A DNA stretch of 17,522 nt from an uncultured Lachnospiraceae bacterium (lineage in GTDB: Bacteria; Bacillota; Clostridia; Lachnospirales; Lachnospiraceae), in the NCBI GenBank assembly GCA_910585255.1, contig CAJUEI010000061.1, positions 1 to 17,522 on the forward strand, read 5' to 3'. A program made the position numbers and the translations under genes. The notes under the pieces are model-generated. The model had not been told where the DNA came from, did not search any database, and saw only the letters and a program-made list of their open reading frames with translations. This document shows, piece after piece, positions 1-6,474 of this stretch (positions are counted from its first letter, which is position 1; each line of letters begins with the position of its first letter).

Positions 1-152
1 TCAGATAGTAGCTCATATTTGTGAAATCACTGTAACCAACCAGTACGCCATAGAGTATCAATCAGAGGATAAATTTTCCCCCTGTTATCCCTTGGATCAT
101 CTAAGTTTTCAAAAATCTCAAAAAAACTCTTTTCATTTTTCACAGCAGTCAT
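1..152 (-). pseudogene. ISAs1-family transposase, N-terminal fragment with frameshift
   Basis: From ATG at 152 the minus strand reads MTAVKNEKSFFEIFENLDDP and continues RDNRGKIYPLID, which is the conserved opening of ISAs1 (H-repeat-associated) transposases. After the ID residues the frame is lost and a TGA stop follows at 29-27, giving only 41 residues. In another frame the next bases read LYGVLVGYSDFTNMSYYL, which is the continuation expected in the family. A short internal deletion between the two parts therefore best explains the break. The gene continues beyond position 1. A GGAG ribosome site lies about 4 bases before the ATG. It is very probably non-functional. Confidence 0.7.
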
Positions 153-205
153 AACTCCTTTTGTCTATAATTTCAATATCTTCTGTTATACACGATAGAC
201 AAAAG
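153..205 (-). promoter_or_regulatory. Hairpin overlapping the transposase ribosome binding site
   Basis: On the minus strand CTTTTGTCTAT (205-195) is the exact reverse complement of ATAGACAAAAG (168-158), with 26 bases between. The second arm runs directly into the GGAG ribosome site and the ATG at 152. In RNA started upstream of both arms the site would be partly paired. Many insertion sequences use such a structure to block translation from read-through transcripts. That role is inferred here. Confidence 0.45.
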
Positions 206-246
206 AAGTGCCAGCTTTTTCTTATCAATTTTTAAGCGATTGCCCT

Positions 247-269
247 AAGAGATAAGTCGTTTTTTTCAT
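247..269 (-). pseudogene. 5' remnant of an Rpn-like PD-(D/E)XK gene, interrupted by the IS
   Basis: The minus strand from ATG at 269 reads MKKTTYLL before running into the insertion sequence, against MERTTYLF at the start of the intact gene at 1117-2112. The match extends upstream through the ribosome site (AGAAAGGATAA) and into the leader, about positions 270-330 against 2113-2180. This is therefore the beginning of a second copy of that gene, cut off after about seven codons. The rest of the disrupted copy should lie beyond the left edge, on the far side of the insertion. Confidence 0.65.
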
Positions 270-477
270 GTTTTCATTATCCTTTCTGTAAAAATCGGAA
301 AGTTTGAAATTTTTTATGGATAGAGATATAATAATCTAATTATTTTGCCCTATATCTATTGATAGGGTATCTTCCCTTTTATCATATATCGATTATAAGT
401 AAATAATATCTATTATTCTGGATATTTTTTAATTTGATTTTTGGAAGCAGTTATTTTGTTATAAGACTTACAAATGA

Positions 478-1020
478 TTATATTTCATTCCTCACAGAGT
501 TCATGACACCAAATTCCATTTCTGTTCCTTTAATGTGACTTCCCATATAATTTTCTATAAAATTAAAATATCCATTTGCCCCAGATTGTTTTTCCCATGT
601 GTCTATAGAATCTTTGATTTTTAATAAGCACATAACTGGAATTTTATAATAATTTTTTAACATATCCTGAGTGAACTCATCTGTTTTATTTTGCTGTTTA
701 AAAAGCTTCCTGATTTCTTTATTGGTATATGGATCAAATGCCATAAGCAGTGCATGTTCTAATTTTTCATTATCTTCATTTCTAAATTTTTTAGTATCGA
801 TCTCTTCTCCAGTACACTTCTCTTTTATGTCGAATAGTGCCAATGCAATGGCTTCTCTTAGCCGTCTGCTATTTGATAATGGGAATTTTCGGTATGTTTT
901 TAATGCATTTCCTTCTAATGGTAGTAGGAGAGTGGTATACCTCTCTTCTTCTCCTGCTCGAATTTTTCCAAATATTTTTTCCATCTGTGAATATATTTTT
1001 TCAAACTGATATAATTGCAT
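478..1020 (-). CDS. Hypothetical protein, 180 aa, not recognised
   Basis: The product is not recognised. It is hydrophilic and charged, with no signal peptide or membrane segment. It is probably mostly helical and has a Lys/Glu-rich middle (residues 65-110) containing DPYTNKEIRKLFKQQ. The ATG at 1020 is preceded by an AGAAGG-type ribosome site about 9 bases away, which supports the start. It follows the Rpn-like gene (1117-2112) on the same strand after 96 bases, so the two could share a transcript. It is followed by the disrupted second copy of that gene family. Its position inside an accessory cluster suggests a mobile or defence-related origin, but nothing in the sequence shows a function. 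Confidence 0.6.
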   Translation of the reverse strand: MQLYQFEKIYSQMEKIFGKIRAGEEERYTTLLLPLEGNALKTYRKFPLSNSRRLREAIALALFDIKEKCTGEEIDTKKFRNEDNEKLEHALLMAFDPYTNKEIRKLFKQQNKTDEFTQDMLKNYYKIPVMCLLKIKDSIDTWEKQSGANGYFNFIENYMGSHIKGTEMEFGVMNSVRNEI

Positions 1021-1116
1021 ATTTGTTATGCCTTCTTTTTATAATTTTATTTATAGAATTTTTAAAAAAGTAACTAATTTATACTGTGTAAATCTTGATG
1101 CTATCTAAGATGCAGA

Positions 1117-2112
1117 TTAATCTTTATTAGAGAATTGTTCAAAGTATTTCCAAGCTAAGCTTTCATTGATTGTGAAGCGTTTTTGAAGTTTCTTAATAAT
1201 TTTATCTGCCGGAAATCCTTCTTCTAAATTATCTAAAATCATAGCTTCAATTCCCTGTTCTATACCTAATTGAAATCCTTGTTTTTCAATTAAATCACTT
1301 AAATTACACATCGTTTCGATTCCCTCCTCTATATTTTTTGTCATTTCTAATTGATATTGATTAGATAAAATTGCTGCTTTTTCTTTTACAGAAAGCTGAT
1401 TGGATAATAAAGTAAATAATAATTGGTGGAGAGGGTTTCCTTTACTGGCATCCTTTCTGCTTAAGCAAACGAGAACAGCGGATAATAAATCATAATTTGT
1501 TTTTTGATGAAATGCACCATAACGATTGTGTGGTTCTATTTTATATTCAGTAATCGTATTTTCTGCATAAGAAGGAGAATCCATACAGATCCAAATGGAA
1601 TAGACCTTTTTCATATCGTTATAATGTTCTGCTGTAAATTCGGTATCTAATTGAGCGGATAACATTCTGGCACAATAAAAAATTGCTCTGGTTACCAGAT
1701 CATATCCAGGATAATAATTTTTTTGAGCTTCAATATTTAAAATAAGTTTGATTCGTTTTCCAGAAGAAGTTTTTTGAGAGGGAAGAATCACATAAAATCG
1801 AATATCATAAGCAATTTTTCCCTCATTAGGAACCGCATCTTCATTTTTTGTCCCATTGATTGCAGAAGGAGAAGAAGAATCGAGTGATAATGGTGTACTT
1901 CCAGGATAGATAGGAACTGTCATTATTTCAGGTTCTCCTTCAATACAGGTTATAATTTCTGGGATTGTAAGAGATTGTAATTCTGTTACAGTATATTTTA
2001 ATATCCAAGCTAAAATACTTTTATCGCTTAAGATTCGTTTTACTTCTGTATCATATTTAATTTTATTTTTGGCGATGTCAATTGCATGAAAGAGATAAGT
2101 CGTTCTTTCCAT
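1117..2112 (-). CDS. PD-(D/E)XK nuclease family (Rpn-like) transposase-type protein
   Basis: This 331-aa protein resembles the Rpn / PD-(D/E)XK nuclease-family transposase proteins that are common and multi-copy in Clostridia. The nuclease core is visible: Asp103 in YDIRF, then the strand LILNIEAQ with Glu128 and Gln130 (the E-x-Q half of the motif), followed by a helix with YDLVTRAIFYCARML. The C-terminus has the family's usual helical tail, including GIEQGIEAMILDNLEEGF and KYFEQF. Members are thought to be DNA endonucleases that promote recombination or relate to transposase ancestors; that is family knowledge, not shown here. The ATG at 2112 has AGAAAGGATA about 10 bases upstream. A second copy of its start lies at 247-269. 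No frameshift is seen. Confidence 0.8.
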   Translation of the reverse strand: MERTTYLFHAIDIAKNKIKYDTEVKRILSDKSILAWILKYTVTELQSLTIPEIITCIEGEPEIMTVPIYPGSTPLSLDSSSPSAINGTKNEDAVPNEGKIAYDIRFYVILPSQKTSSGKRIKLILNIEAQKNYYPGYDLVTRAIFYCARMLSAQLDTEFTAEHYNDMKKVYSIWICMDSPSYAENTITEYKIEPHNRYGAFHQKTNYDLLSAVLVCLSRKDASKGNPLHQLLFTLLSNQLSVKEKAAILSNQYQLEMTKNIEEGIETMCNLSDLIEKQGFQLGIEQGIEAMILDNLEEGFPADKIIKKLQKRFTINESLAWKYFEQFSNKD

Positions 2113-2170
2113 GTTTTTGTTATCCTTTCTGTAAAAATCGGAAAATTTAAAATTCCTTGTTGATAGATCT

Positions 2171-2179
2171 ATTATAACA
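2171..2179 (-). promoter_or_regulatory. Extended -10 promoter for the Rpn-like gene
   Basis: The minus strand reads TGTTATAAT, an extended -10 (TGnTATAAT), about 60 bases before the ATG at 2112. No good -35 is found at 17 bases, which is usual for extended -10 promoters. The leader between it and the ATG is the part shared with the disrupted copy at 270-330. Confidence 0.45.
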
Positions 2180-2343
2180 TATCTATTTTATAAAATCATT
2201 AACAAATAAAAAAGTTTTGCATTAAGGAAATAACGTATGATTATAATTGTAGAAACCAAATAAATGTTTATATTATTACAAAATTAGAAAAATATTAGAA
2301 GAATGAAAGTTGTTGTTTTCTGCATTTAATGGTAGTAAGAATT

Positions 2344-2460
2344 TAACCTCATCAAGGAAGTCTCCCGCTTCTAAGCCGCCAAGGTGAAAACGGTGGGTTG
2401 GGACTTCCTTGATGAGGTTATGAGCAAGTAACAAAGCGGATTGTGAATATCCGATTTGAT
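2344..2460 (+). repeat. Palindromic repeat family 1, copy A (short form)
   Basis: The left arm TAACCTCATCAAGGAAGTC (2344-2362) is exactly inverted as GACTTCCTTGATGAGGTTA (2402-2420), a 19-bp perfect stem. Between them is a conserved core, CCGCTTCTAAGCCGCCAAGG then a GGTGGGTT segment, which can form a weaker inner stem. A 40-base tail follows (GAGCAAGTAACAAAGCGGAT and onward to about 2460), shared with copies B, C and E. One core change (C to T at 2363) leaves a G-U pair. Confidence 0.9.
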
Positions 2461-2691
2461 TTGAAAAGATATTTTTATAAATTATAAATATTATCTTGCA
2501 ATAATAATAATTTAGTGAAATTTACCGTAAATTGATGGAATCTTGTTAAGAGAAAAGTATAGATATTTTAGAAAGATAGTGTTATAATTTATTTTATAAA
2601 AATGAATTATTGATGGGTGGATGAGAAAAATACTAGAATTTTTGGTGTTTTATTTAGATAAAAAATTATTTCTAGCTGCTCATTTCTAGTT

Positions 2692-2809
2692 TAACCTCAT
2701 CAAGGAAGTCCCCCGCTTCTAAGCCGCCAAGGCGAAAGCGGTGGATTGGGACTTCCTTGATGAGGTTATAAGTAAGTAGTGAAGCGGATTACGAATATTC
2801 GATTTGACT
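2692..2809 (+). repeat. Palindromic repeat family 1, copy B (short form)
   Basis: The arms at 2692-2710 and 2750-2768 are identical to those of copy A (19-bp perfect stem). The core reads CCCCGCTTCTAAGCCGCCAA then GGCGAAAGCGGTGG. The tail runs to about 2809, ending CGATTTGACT. It lies 348 bases after copy A in the same orientation, but the sequence flanking the two copies is not alike, so they look like separate insertions rather than a local duplication. Confidence 0.9.
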
Positions 2810-2951
2810 GCTATAGGTGAGTTTTTGTCTGATTAAAAGGTTTGAAAATCAAACTAAATTTTATGAATCAAACATAATCAATAAAATTCTATATTTTGCT
2901 TCAGTTATCTGTAAATAGTTTGATATTAAAAGTAGAGAGGGGCAATAGGGA

Positions 2952-4664
2952 GTGAAAAATTTAAAGGTAAAAGTGGTCGTTCCACTCTTTTTGTTGGCAC
3001 TGATTGGTATGTTATCCTCTGTTTTGGGACTTTTTTCTCTAAGACAGCTAGGATTAGTTGGAAATGAGATTGCAGCAGAAAGAGTACCTATTATTATTGC
3101 ATTAGATTCCGTATCAGCGTATGTGGAGCAATTACAGCAATTACTTTTAAAGCATAGTATCTTAGATACAAGAGAAGAAAAACAGCAGACAGAAACGGAG
3201 ATTAGTGTATCTGCTGCTACAGCAAAGGCTTATTTAGAAAAATATGGAGAATTAACAGAGGATACCAATCGTTATCAGGAACTGACAACGATTTATAATC
3301 GCTATATAGAAAATTATACTGATACACTTACTCTTAGTGCAGTCAATCATACAAGGGGCGTAGAGGAGCAGGTGAGCGGTGCACTATCCCAGATATTTAC
3401 TCAATTAAATGAAAAAATACAAGAAATGATTCAAGAAGAGCAGATAGAAATGGGAGTAGCAAAAAAACGGCAGGACAATATTTACAGCAATGCAGTTATT
3501 ATTTCGTATGGAATGTTGATTATTATGGCATTGGTATTTTTAGAGAGCAGTGTAGTAGCAATAAAAACGGTTATTATTCCTACCGTAGCATATGAGAAAA
3601 AATTAAAGGAAATTACAGATAAAATTAATCAAAAAGACGGAGATTTAACCCAGCGGATTCCAATCAATACAGCAGATGAGATAGGAAGACTGGCAAAAGG
3701 AGTTAATTTATTTATCTATACATTGCAAAAAATTATGAAAGAAATCGTACATTCTTCTCAGGAATTAGATCAGGCATTTCAAAGTGTAAATGGCAGTATT
3801 ACAATAGTAAATACAAATTCCAGCGATATATCGGCTGCAATGGAAGAAGTAGCGGCAACGATGGATATGGTTTCTTCTACGGTGTCGGAAATTAATCAAA
3901 GCACCGCTTCTATCGGTCAGAATGTAGAGCATGTAACAGAAGCGACTCATAAAATATATCAGCATACGGCAGAAATGCAGAAAAGAGCAGAAAATTTAGA
4001 GAAAACTGCAGTAATAAATAAAGACCAAACCAATCAAGTAATGGATACAATTCTTACAAAGTTAAACCAGGCAATTGAAAATAGTAAAAGTGTTGCACAG
4101 GTGAATGAACTGACAAATGAAATTTTAAATATTTCCGGTCAGACTAATTTACTTGCGTTGAATGCTTCTATTGAAGCGGCTCGTGCTGGGGAAGTAGGAA
4201 GAGGATTTAGTGTAGTAGCAGGAGAGATCAGCAACCTTGCAGACAGCAGCAGAGAAACGGCAAATAAGATCCAGCATATCAATAAAATCGTAATCGATGC
4301 GGTTAGTGAACTAAGCTCCAATGCAAATGAAATTGTAGAATATATTTCGAAAACCATTTTGCCGGATTATGATACCTATGCTGTCTCAGGCAAGCAGTAT
4401 CGGGAAGATGCAGAAGAGATCAGCGGCTCAATGAATCAATATCTAGAGCGAATGGACGAATTAGAAGAGCATATGGAACGGCTGGTAGGGCAGATGGAGA
4501 GTATTTCAAAAGCTGTGACTGATTGCAATCAGGGAATCAGTCAATCTGCAGAAAGTACCGCGAATCTGGTAAGTGAGATTAATCTGGTCTATAATAATGT
4601 GGAGGCAAGCGTACAGATTGTACAGAATTTAAGACAACAATCGGATGCCTTTACTAATTTATAG
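2952..4664 (+). CDS. Methyl-accepting chemotaxis protein, small helical sensor domain
   Basis: This is a 570-aa membrane chemoreceptor that should pass an outside signal to the CheA/CheW array. It has an N-terminal membrane helix (residues about 7-27), an extracellular part of about 150 residues that looks like a four-helix bundle (31-180), a second membrane helix (181-205), a HAMP linker (206-262, with DGDLTQRIP and DEIGRLAKGVN) and a long cytoplasmic coiled coil. The signalling tip is clear: QTNLLALNASIEAARAGE, then GRGFSVVAGEI, from residue 397. No C-terminal CheR-tethering pentapeptide is present. The start is GTG at 2952 with AGAGAGGGG about 9 bases upstream; no better ATG lies nearby. 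The next gene begins 18 bases after the stop with its own strong ribosome site, so the two are probably one operon. The ligand cannot be told. Confidence 0.95.
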   Translation: MKNLKVKVVVPLFLLALIGMLSSVLGLFSLRQLGLVGNEIAAERVPIIIALDSVSAYVEQLQQLLLKHSILDTREEKQQTETEISVSAATAKAYLEKYGELTEDTNRYQELTTIYNRYIENYTDTLTLSAVNHTRGVEEQVSGALSQIFTQLNEKIQEMIQEEQIEMGVAKKRQDNIYSNAVIISYGMLIIMALVFLESSVVAIKTVIIPTVAYEKKLKEITDKINQKDGDLTQRIPINTADEIGRLAKGVNLFIYTLQKIMKEIVHSSQELDQAFQSVNGSITIVNTNSSDISAAMEEVAATMDMVSSTVSEINQSTASIGQNVEHVTEATHKIYQHTAEMQKRAENLEKTAVINKDQTNQVMDTILTKLNQAIENSKSVAQVNELTNEILNISGQTNLLALNASIEAARAGEVGRGFSVVAGEISNLADSSRETANKIQHINKIVIDAVSELSSNANEIVEYISKTILPDYDTYAVSGKQYREDAEEISGSMNQYLERMDELEEHMERLVGQMESISKAVTDCNQGISQSAESTANLVSEINLVYNNVEASVQIVQNLRQQSDAFTNL

Positions 4665-4682
4665 GAAAAAGGAGGAGCAGAA

Positions 4683-5768
4683 ATGAAAAAGGGAGTTTTA
4701 ATAGGATTGTTTACTGGATTGTTAGTAACAATTCATCCATATTTCAGTTTGGCTGCTGCCGTAAATGAGACCTCACAGCAGTCGGATATCATACAGGAGA
4801 GCAGTTCACAGGAACAAGAGGGCCATTTACAAGAAGAAACAGCATCAGATTTAGAACAGGAGAGTATTACAGAAGAATTACATATCCCGGAAGAAACCAC
4901 AAAGTTTATAATTCCAAAAGGGGAACAGATGGTAGAAACAGAGCAGATTGATTTGTCCCTTCATAAAGAGAGCAGTGGGGAGTTTTCACCGGTATATGGG
5001 TATGAAAATCCATTTTTGGGAAGGGATACTTCAAATGGAGTAATTTTAGAATTTTATGCAAAGCCAAACTGGGAAGTCCATGAATTAGGTGCTATTGTGG
5101 CATTTTGCGGCAGCGGAGATTATGACGGAAGATTATATTTTTCTCCTGGTTCTTATTTGGGATTTAACAGTGATTTATTTGGCGGATATTTTGATGCCAA
5201 TATATATAATTATACTTTAGTAACAGATTATATAAGGGATGGTGCAAAAATTCGAATTGAACTTTTGCCAGGCGGTTTTTCCGTTTATGCCAATGATATA
5301 CTCTGCTATGATCAGACAATTTTATCGGACAGCAGTGCAGGAGTAGGAGATTTTACGCCGGAATCAGATTTTAGCAGTGTTTTAACATGGCTTTCAGGGG
5401 CGGAGGCACTTTATTTCGGCTATGGTTCCTGGTGGAACACAGTTGGTACAAATGAGGCAAATATCGATCTGTCCCAGGTAAATTTCCGCCTGCAGGATGG
5501 AACGGTTGTTTTTGATCGTCTAGAAGTAGAAAAAGATGTTATAGAATCTCTTGGGGGAAAAGACGATATAAAAGGACAAACAGCAGGTGAGATAAAATTA
5601 GAAGAGGTTTCGGTAGAGCTATTTGATATTAATTCGGTAGAATATACAGGAATATCGGTATTGCCTGTTATGACAGCAATCGTTATTGGAGTTGCTGTTA
5701 TTGCGGTGACACTTATGGTATATGCTTTAAAAAAGCGAGAATATGAAGATGAAGGAGAAATAAACTAA
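4683..5768 (+). CDS. Secreted, membrane-anchored protein with jelly-roll-like domain
   Basis: The 361-aa product has a signal peptide (residues 1-26, MKKGVLIGLFTGLLVTIHPY then FSLAAA), a Gln/Glu/Ser-rich spacer (28-90), a beta-rich globular part (about 100-282) and a C-terminal membrane helix (about 325-347) followed by the charged tail KKREYEDEGEIN. The globular part has alternating strands such as GVILEFYAKP, GRLYFSP, KIRIELLPGGFSVYANDILC and ALYFGYGSWW, resembling concanavalin/LamG-type sugar- or surface-binding folds. That is a fold impression, not a family match. Cys142 and Cys208 could form a disulfide. The strong ribosome site AAAGGAGGA (4668-4676) and 18-base spacing place it with the upstream chemoreceptor, so it may be an accessory ligand-binding protein. 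It is followed by a terminator. Confidence 0.85.
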   Translation: MKKGVLIGLFTGLLVTIHPYFSLAAAVNETSQQSDIIQESSSQEQEGHLQEETASDLEQESITEELHIPEETTKFIIPKGEQMVETEQIDLSLHKESSGEFSPVYGYENPFLGRDTSNGVILEFYAKPNWEVHELGAIVAFCGSGDYDGRLYFSPGSYLGFNSDLFGGYFDANIYNYTLVTDYIRDGAKIRIELLPGGFSVYANDILCYDQTILSDSSAGVGDFTPESDFSSVLTWLSGAEALYFGYGSWWNTVGTNEANIDLSQVNFRLQDGTVVFDRLEVEKDVIESLGGKDDIKGQTAGEIKLEEVSVELFDINSVEYTGISVLPVMTAIVIGVAVIAVTLMVYALKKREYEDEGEIN

Positions 5769-5807
5769 TAAAAATAAATGAATAATAGGTACAGAATGGG
5801 TAAAATG

Positions 5808-5838
5808 GGGAGGATTCTTTAGAATCACTCCCTATTTT
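5808..5838 (+). terminator. Rho-independent terminator after the MCP/surface-protein pair
   Basis: A GGGAG-GATTC stem pairs with GAATC-(A)-CTCCC around a TTTA loop, with one bulged A, followed by TATTTTCTT. It lies 40 bases after the stop at 5768 and before the convergent gene ending at 5865. On the other strand the same stem is followed by ATTTTA, so it may act weakly for that gene too. Confidence 0.75.
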
Positions 5839-5864
5839 CTTCCAATAGCTAATCAGATTTTATA

Positions 5865-6299
5865 TTATTCCACAACAATAGTAGAAGAATCCCCTTTTTG
5901 TGCCTGCTCTATAACCGCTTTTGAAAGTTTTAAAAAATTGTTGCCGGAATTGGTAGCCCCACTTATCGTATCCACTTCATCAGGATTTTGGGAATGAAGT
6001 AATTGTGCTGCGTAGTTTCTGGTATATTCATTGGGATAAGTTCCATTCGCAACACTCATTTGCTCCATATAGGCATTATCCCAGGCTTTAATAAATCCGC
6101 TGGTATCTTTGGCATTGAATTCGGCATAGACGATAGTATGATTTTTTACCATAATACAGAGATATTCTTTCCATCCATGTTCAAATTCGGCAGTCTCGGC
6201 AGTATAGAAACCATCTTTCATTTTCGGCTGTCCACTGCAGCCGCTGAGAAGAAAAATCATTAACAATAAAAGAATCCATAGACCTATTTGTTTTTTCAT
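5865..6299 (-). CDS. FMN-binding domain lipoprotein
   Basis: This 144-aa lipoprotein has a signal ending in the lipobox LSGC (lipidated Cys21). The mature part is a small FMN-binding domain (PF04205 type), beginning KDGFYTAETAEF and carrying the flavinylation motif DTISGATNS at residues 110-118. In this family ApbE transferase links FMN through a phosphoester to the Thr of SGAT, here Thr116. Such proteins take part in electron transfer at the outer face of the membrane, for example extracellular electron transfer in Gram-positive bacteria. The partner here is unknown, and no apbE or electron-transfer genes are in the window. The ATG at 6299 has AGGATGG about 11 bases upstream. Repeat C lies directly upstream, so the gene may have its own promoter between the repeat and the start. 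Confidence 0.88.
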   Translation of the reverse strand: MKKQIGLWILLLLMIFLLSGCSGQPKMKDGFYTAETAEFEHGWKEYLCIMVKNHTIVYAEFNAKDTSGFIKAWDNAYMEQMSVANGTYPNEYTRNYAAQLLHSQNPDEVDTISGATNSGNNFLKLSKAVIEQAQKGDSSTIVVE

Positions 6300-6335
6300 T
6301 TTATTTTAATCCATCCTATTCTATCTATATTTATT

Positions 6336-6453
6336 TAACTTCATCAAGGAAGTCCCCCGCTTCTAAGCCGCCAAGGCGAAAGCGGTGGGTTGGGACTTCC
6401 TTGATGAGGTTATGAGCAAGTAGCAAAGCGGATTGCGAATATCCGATTTGACT
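6336..6453 (+). repeat. Palindromic repeat family 1, copy C (short form)
   Basis: The arms TAACTTCATCAAGGAAGTC (6336-6354) and GACTTCCTTGATGAGGTTA (6394-6412) pair over 19 positions with one T-G pair in place of a C-G pair. The core and the tail (to about 6453, including GCGGATTGCGAATATCCG) match copies A and B. It lies between two minus-strand genes. No T-run follows the stem on either strand, so it is not a standard terminator. Confidence 0.9.
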
Positions 6454-6474
6454 TCAATCTATCCCATATAAAAC

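Larger units (their letters stand above)
1..246 (-). mobile_element. ISAs1-family insertion sequence, left-hand part, cut by window edge
   Basis: The stretch holds the 5' end of an ISAs1-type transposase gene plus its leader. The outer end appears to be near 246: from 247 on, the sequence (AAGAGATAAGTCG and onward) matches the start of the intact gene at 1117-2112, and it does not match before that point. Read from the outside in on the minus strand, the element would begin close to AGGGCAATCGCTTAAAAAT. The other end lies outside the window, so neither a terminal-repeat pair nor a target duplication can be checked. That the element belongs to ISAs1 rests on the transposase N-terminus. Confidence 0.6.
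2113..2951. other. 839-bp intergenic region between divergent genes
   Basis: The region is very AT-rich and separates the minus-strand Rpn-like gene from the plus-strand MCP. It holds the promoter at 2171-2179, two copies of repeat family 1 (2344-2460 and 2692-2809) and a small hairpin GTTTGA-AAA-TCAAAC at 2840-2854. An isolated TGTTATAAT on the plus strand (2580-2588) has no gene directly downstream. No convincing coding sequence is seen in the rest. Confidence 0.6.

Noticed and set aside
2344..2809. Copies A and B as a CRISPR array
   Set aside because: The two units are 348 bases apart, each with its own inverted ends, and no regular spacers or cas genes are present.
2896..2924. TTGCTT/TTTGAT as the promoter of the first MCP, or a SigD-type promoter there
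   Set aside because: Spacing is 17 bases but the match is poor, and no TAAA element lies at the right distance for SigD. The evidence is too weak to annotate.
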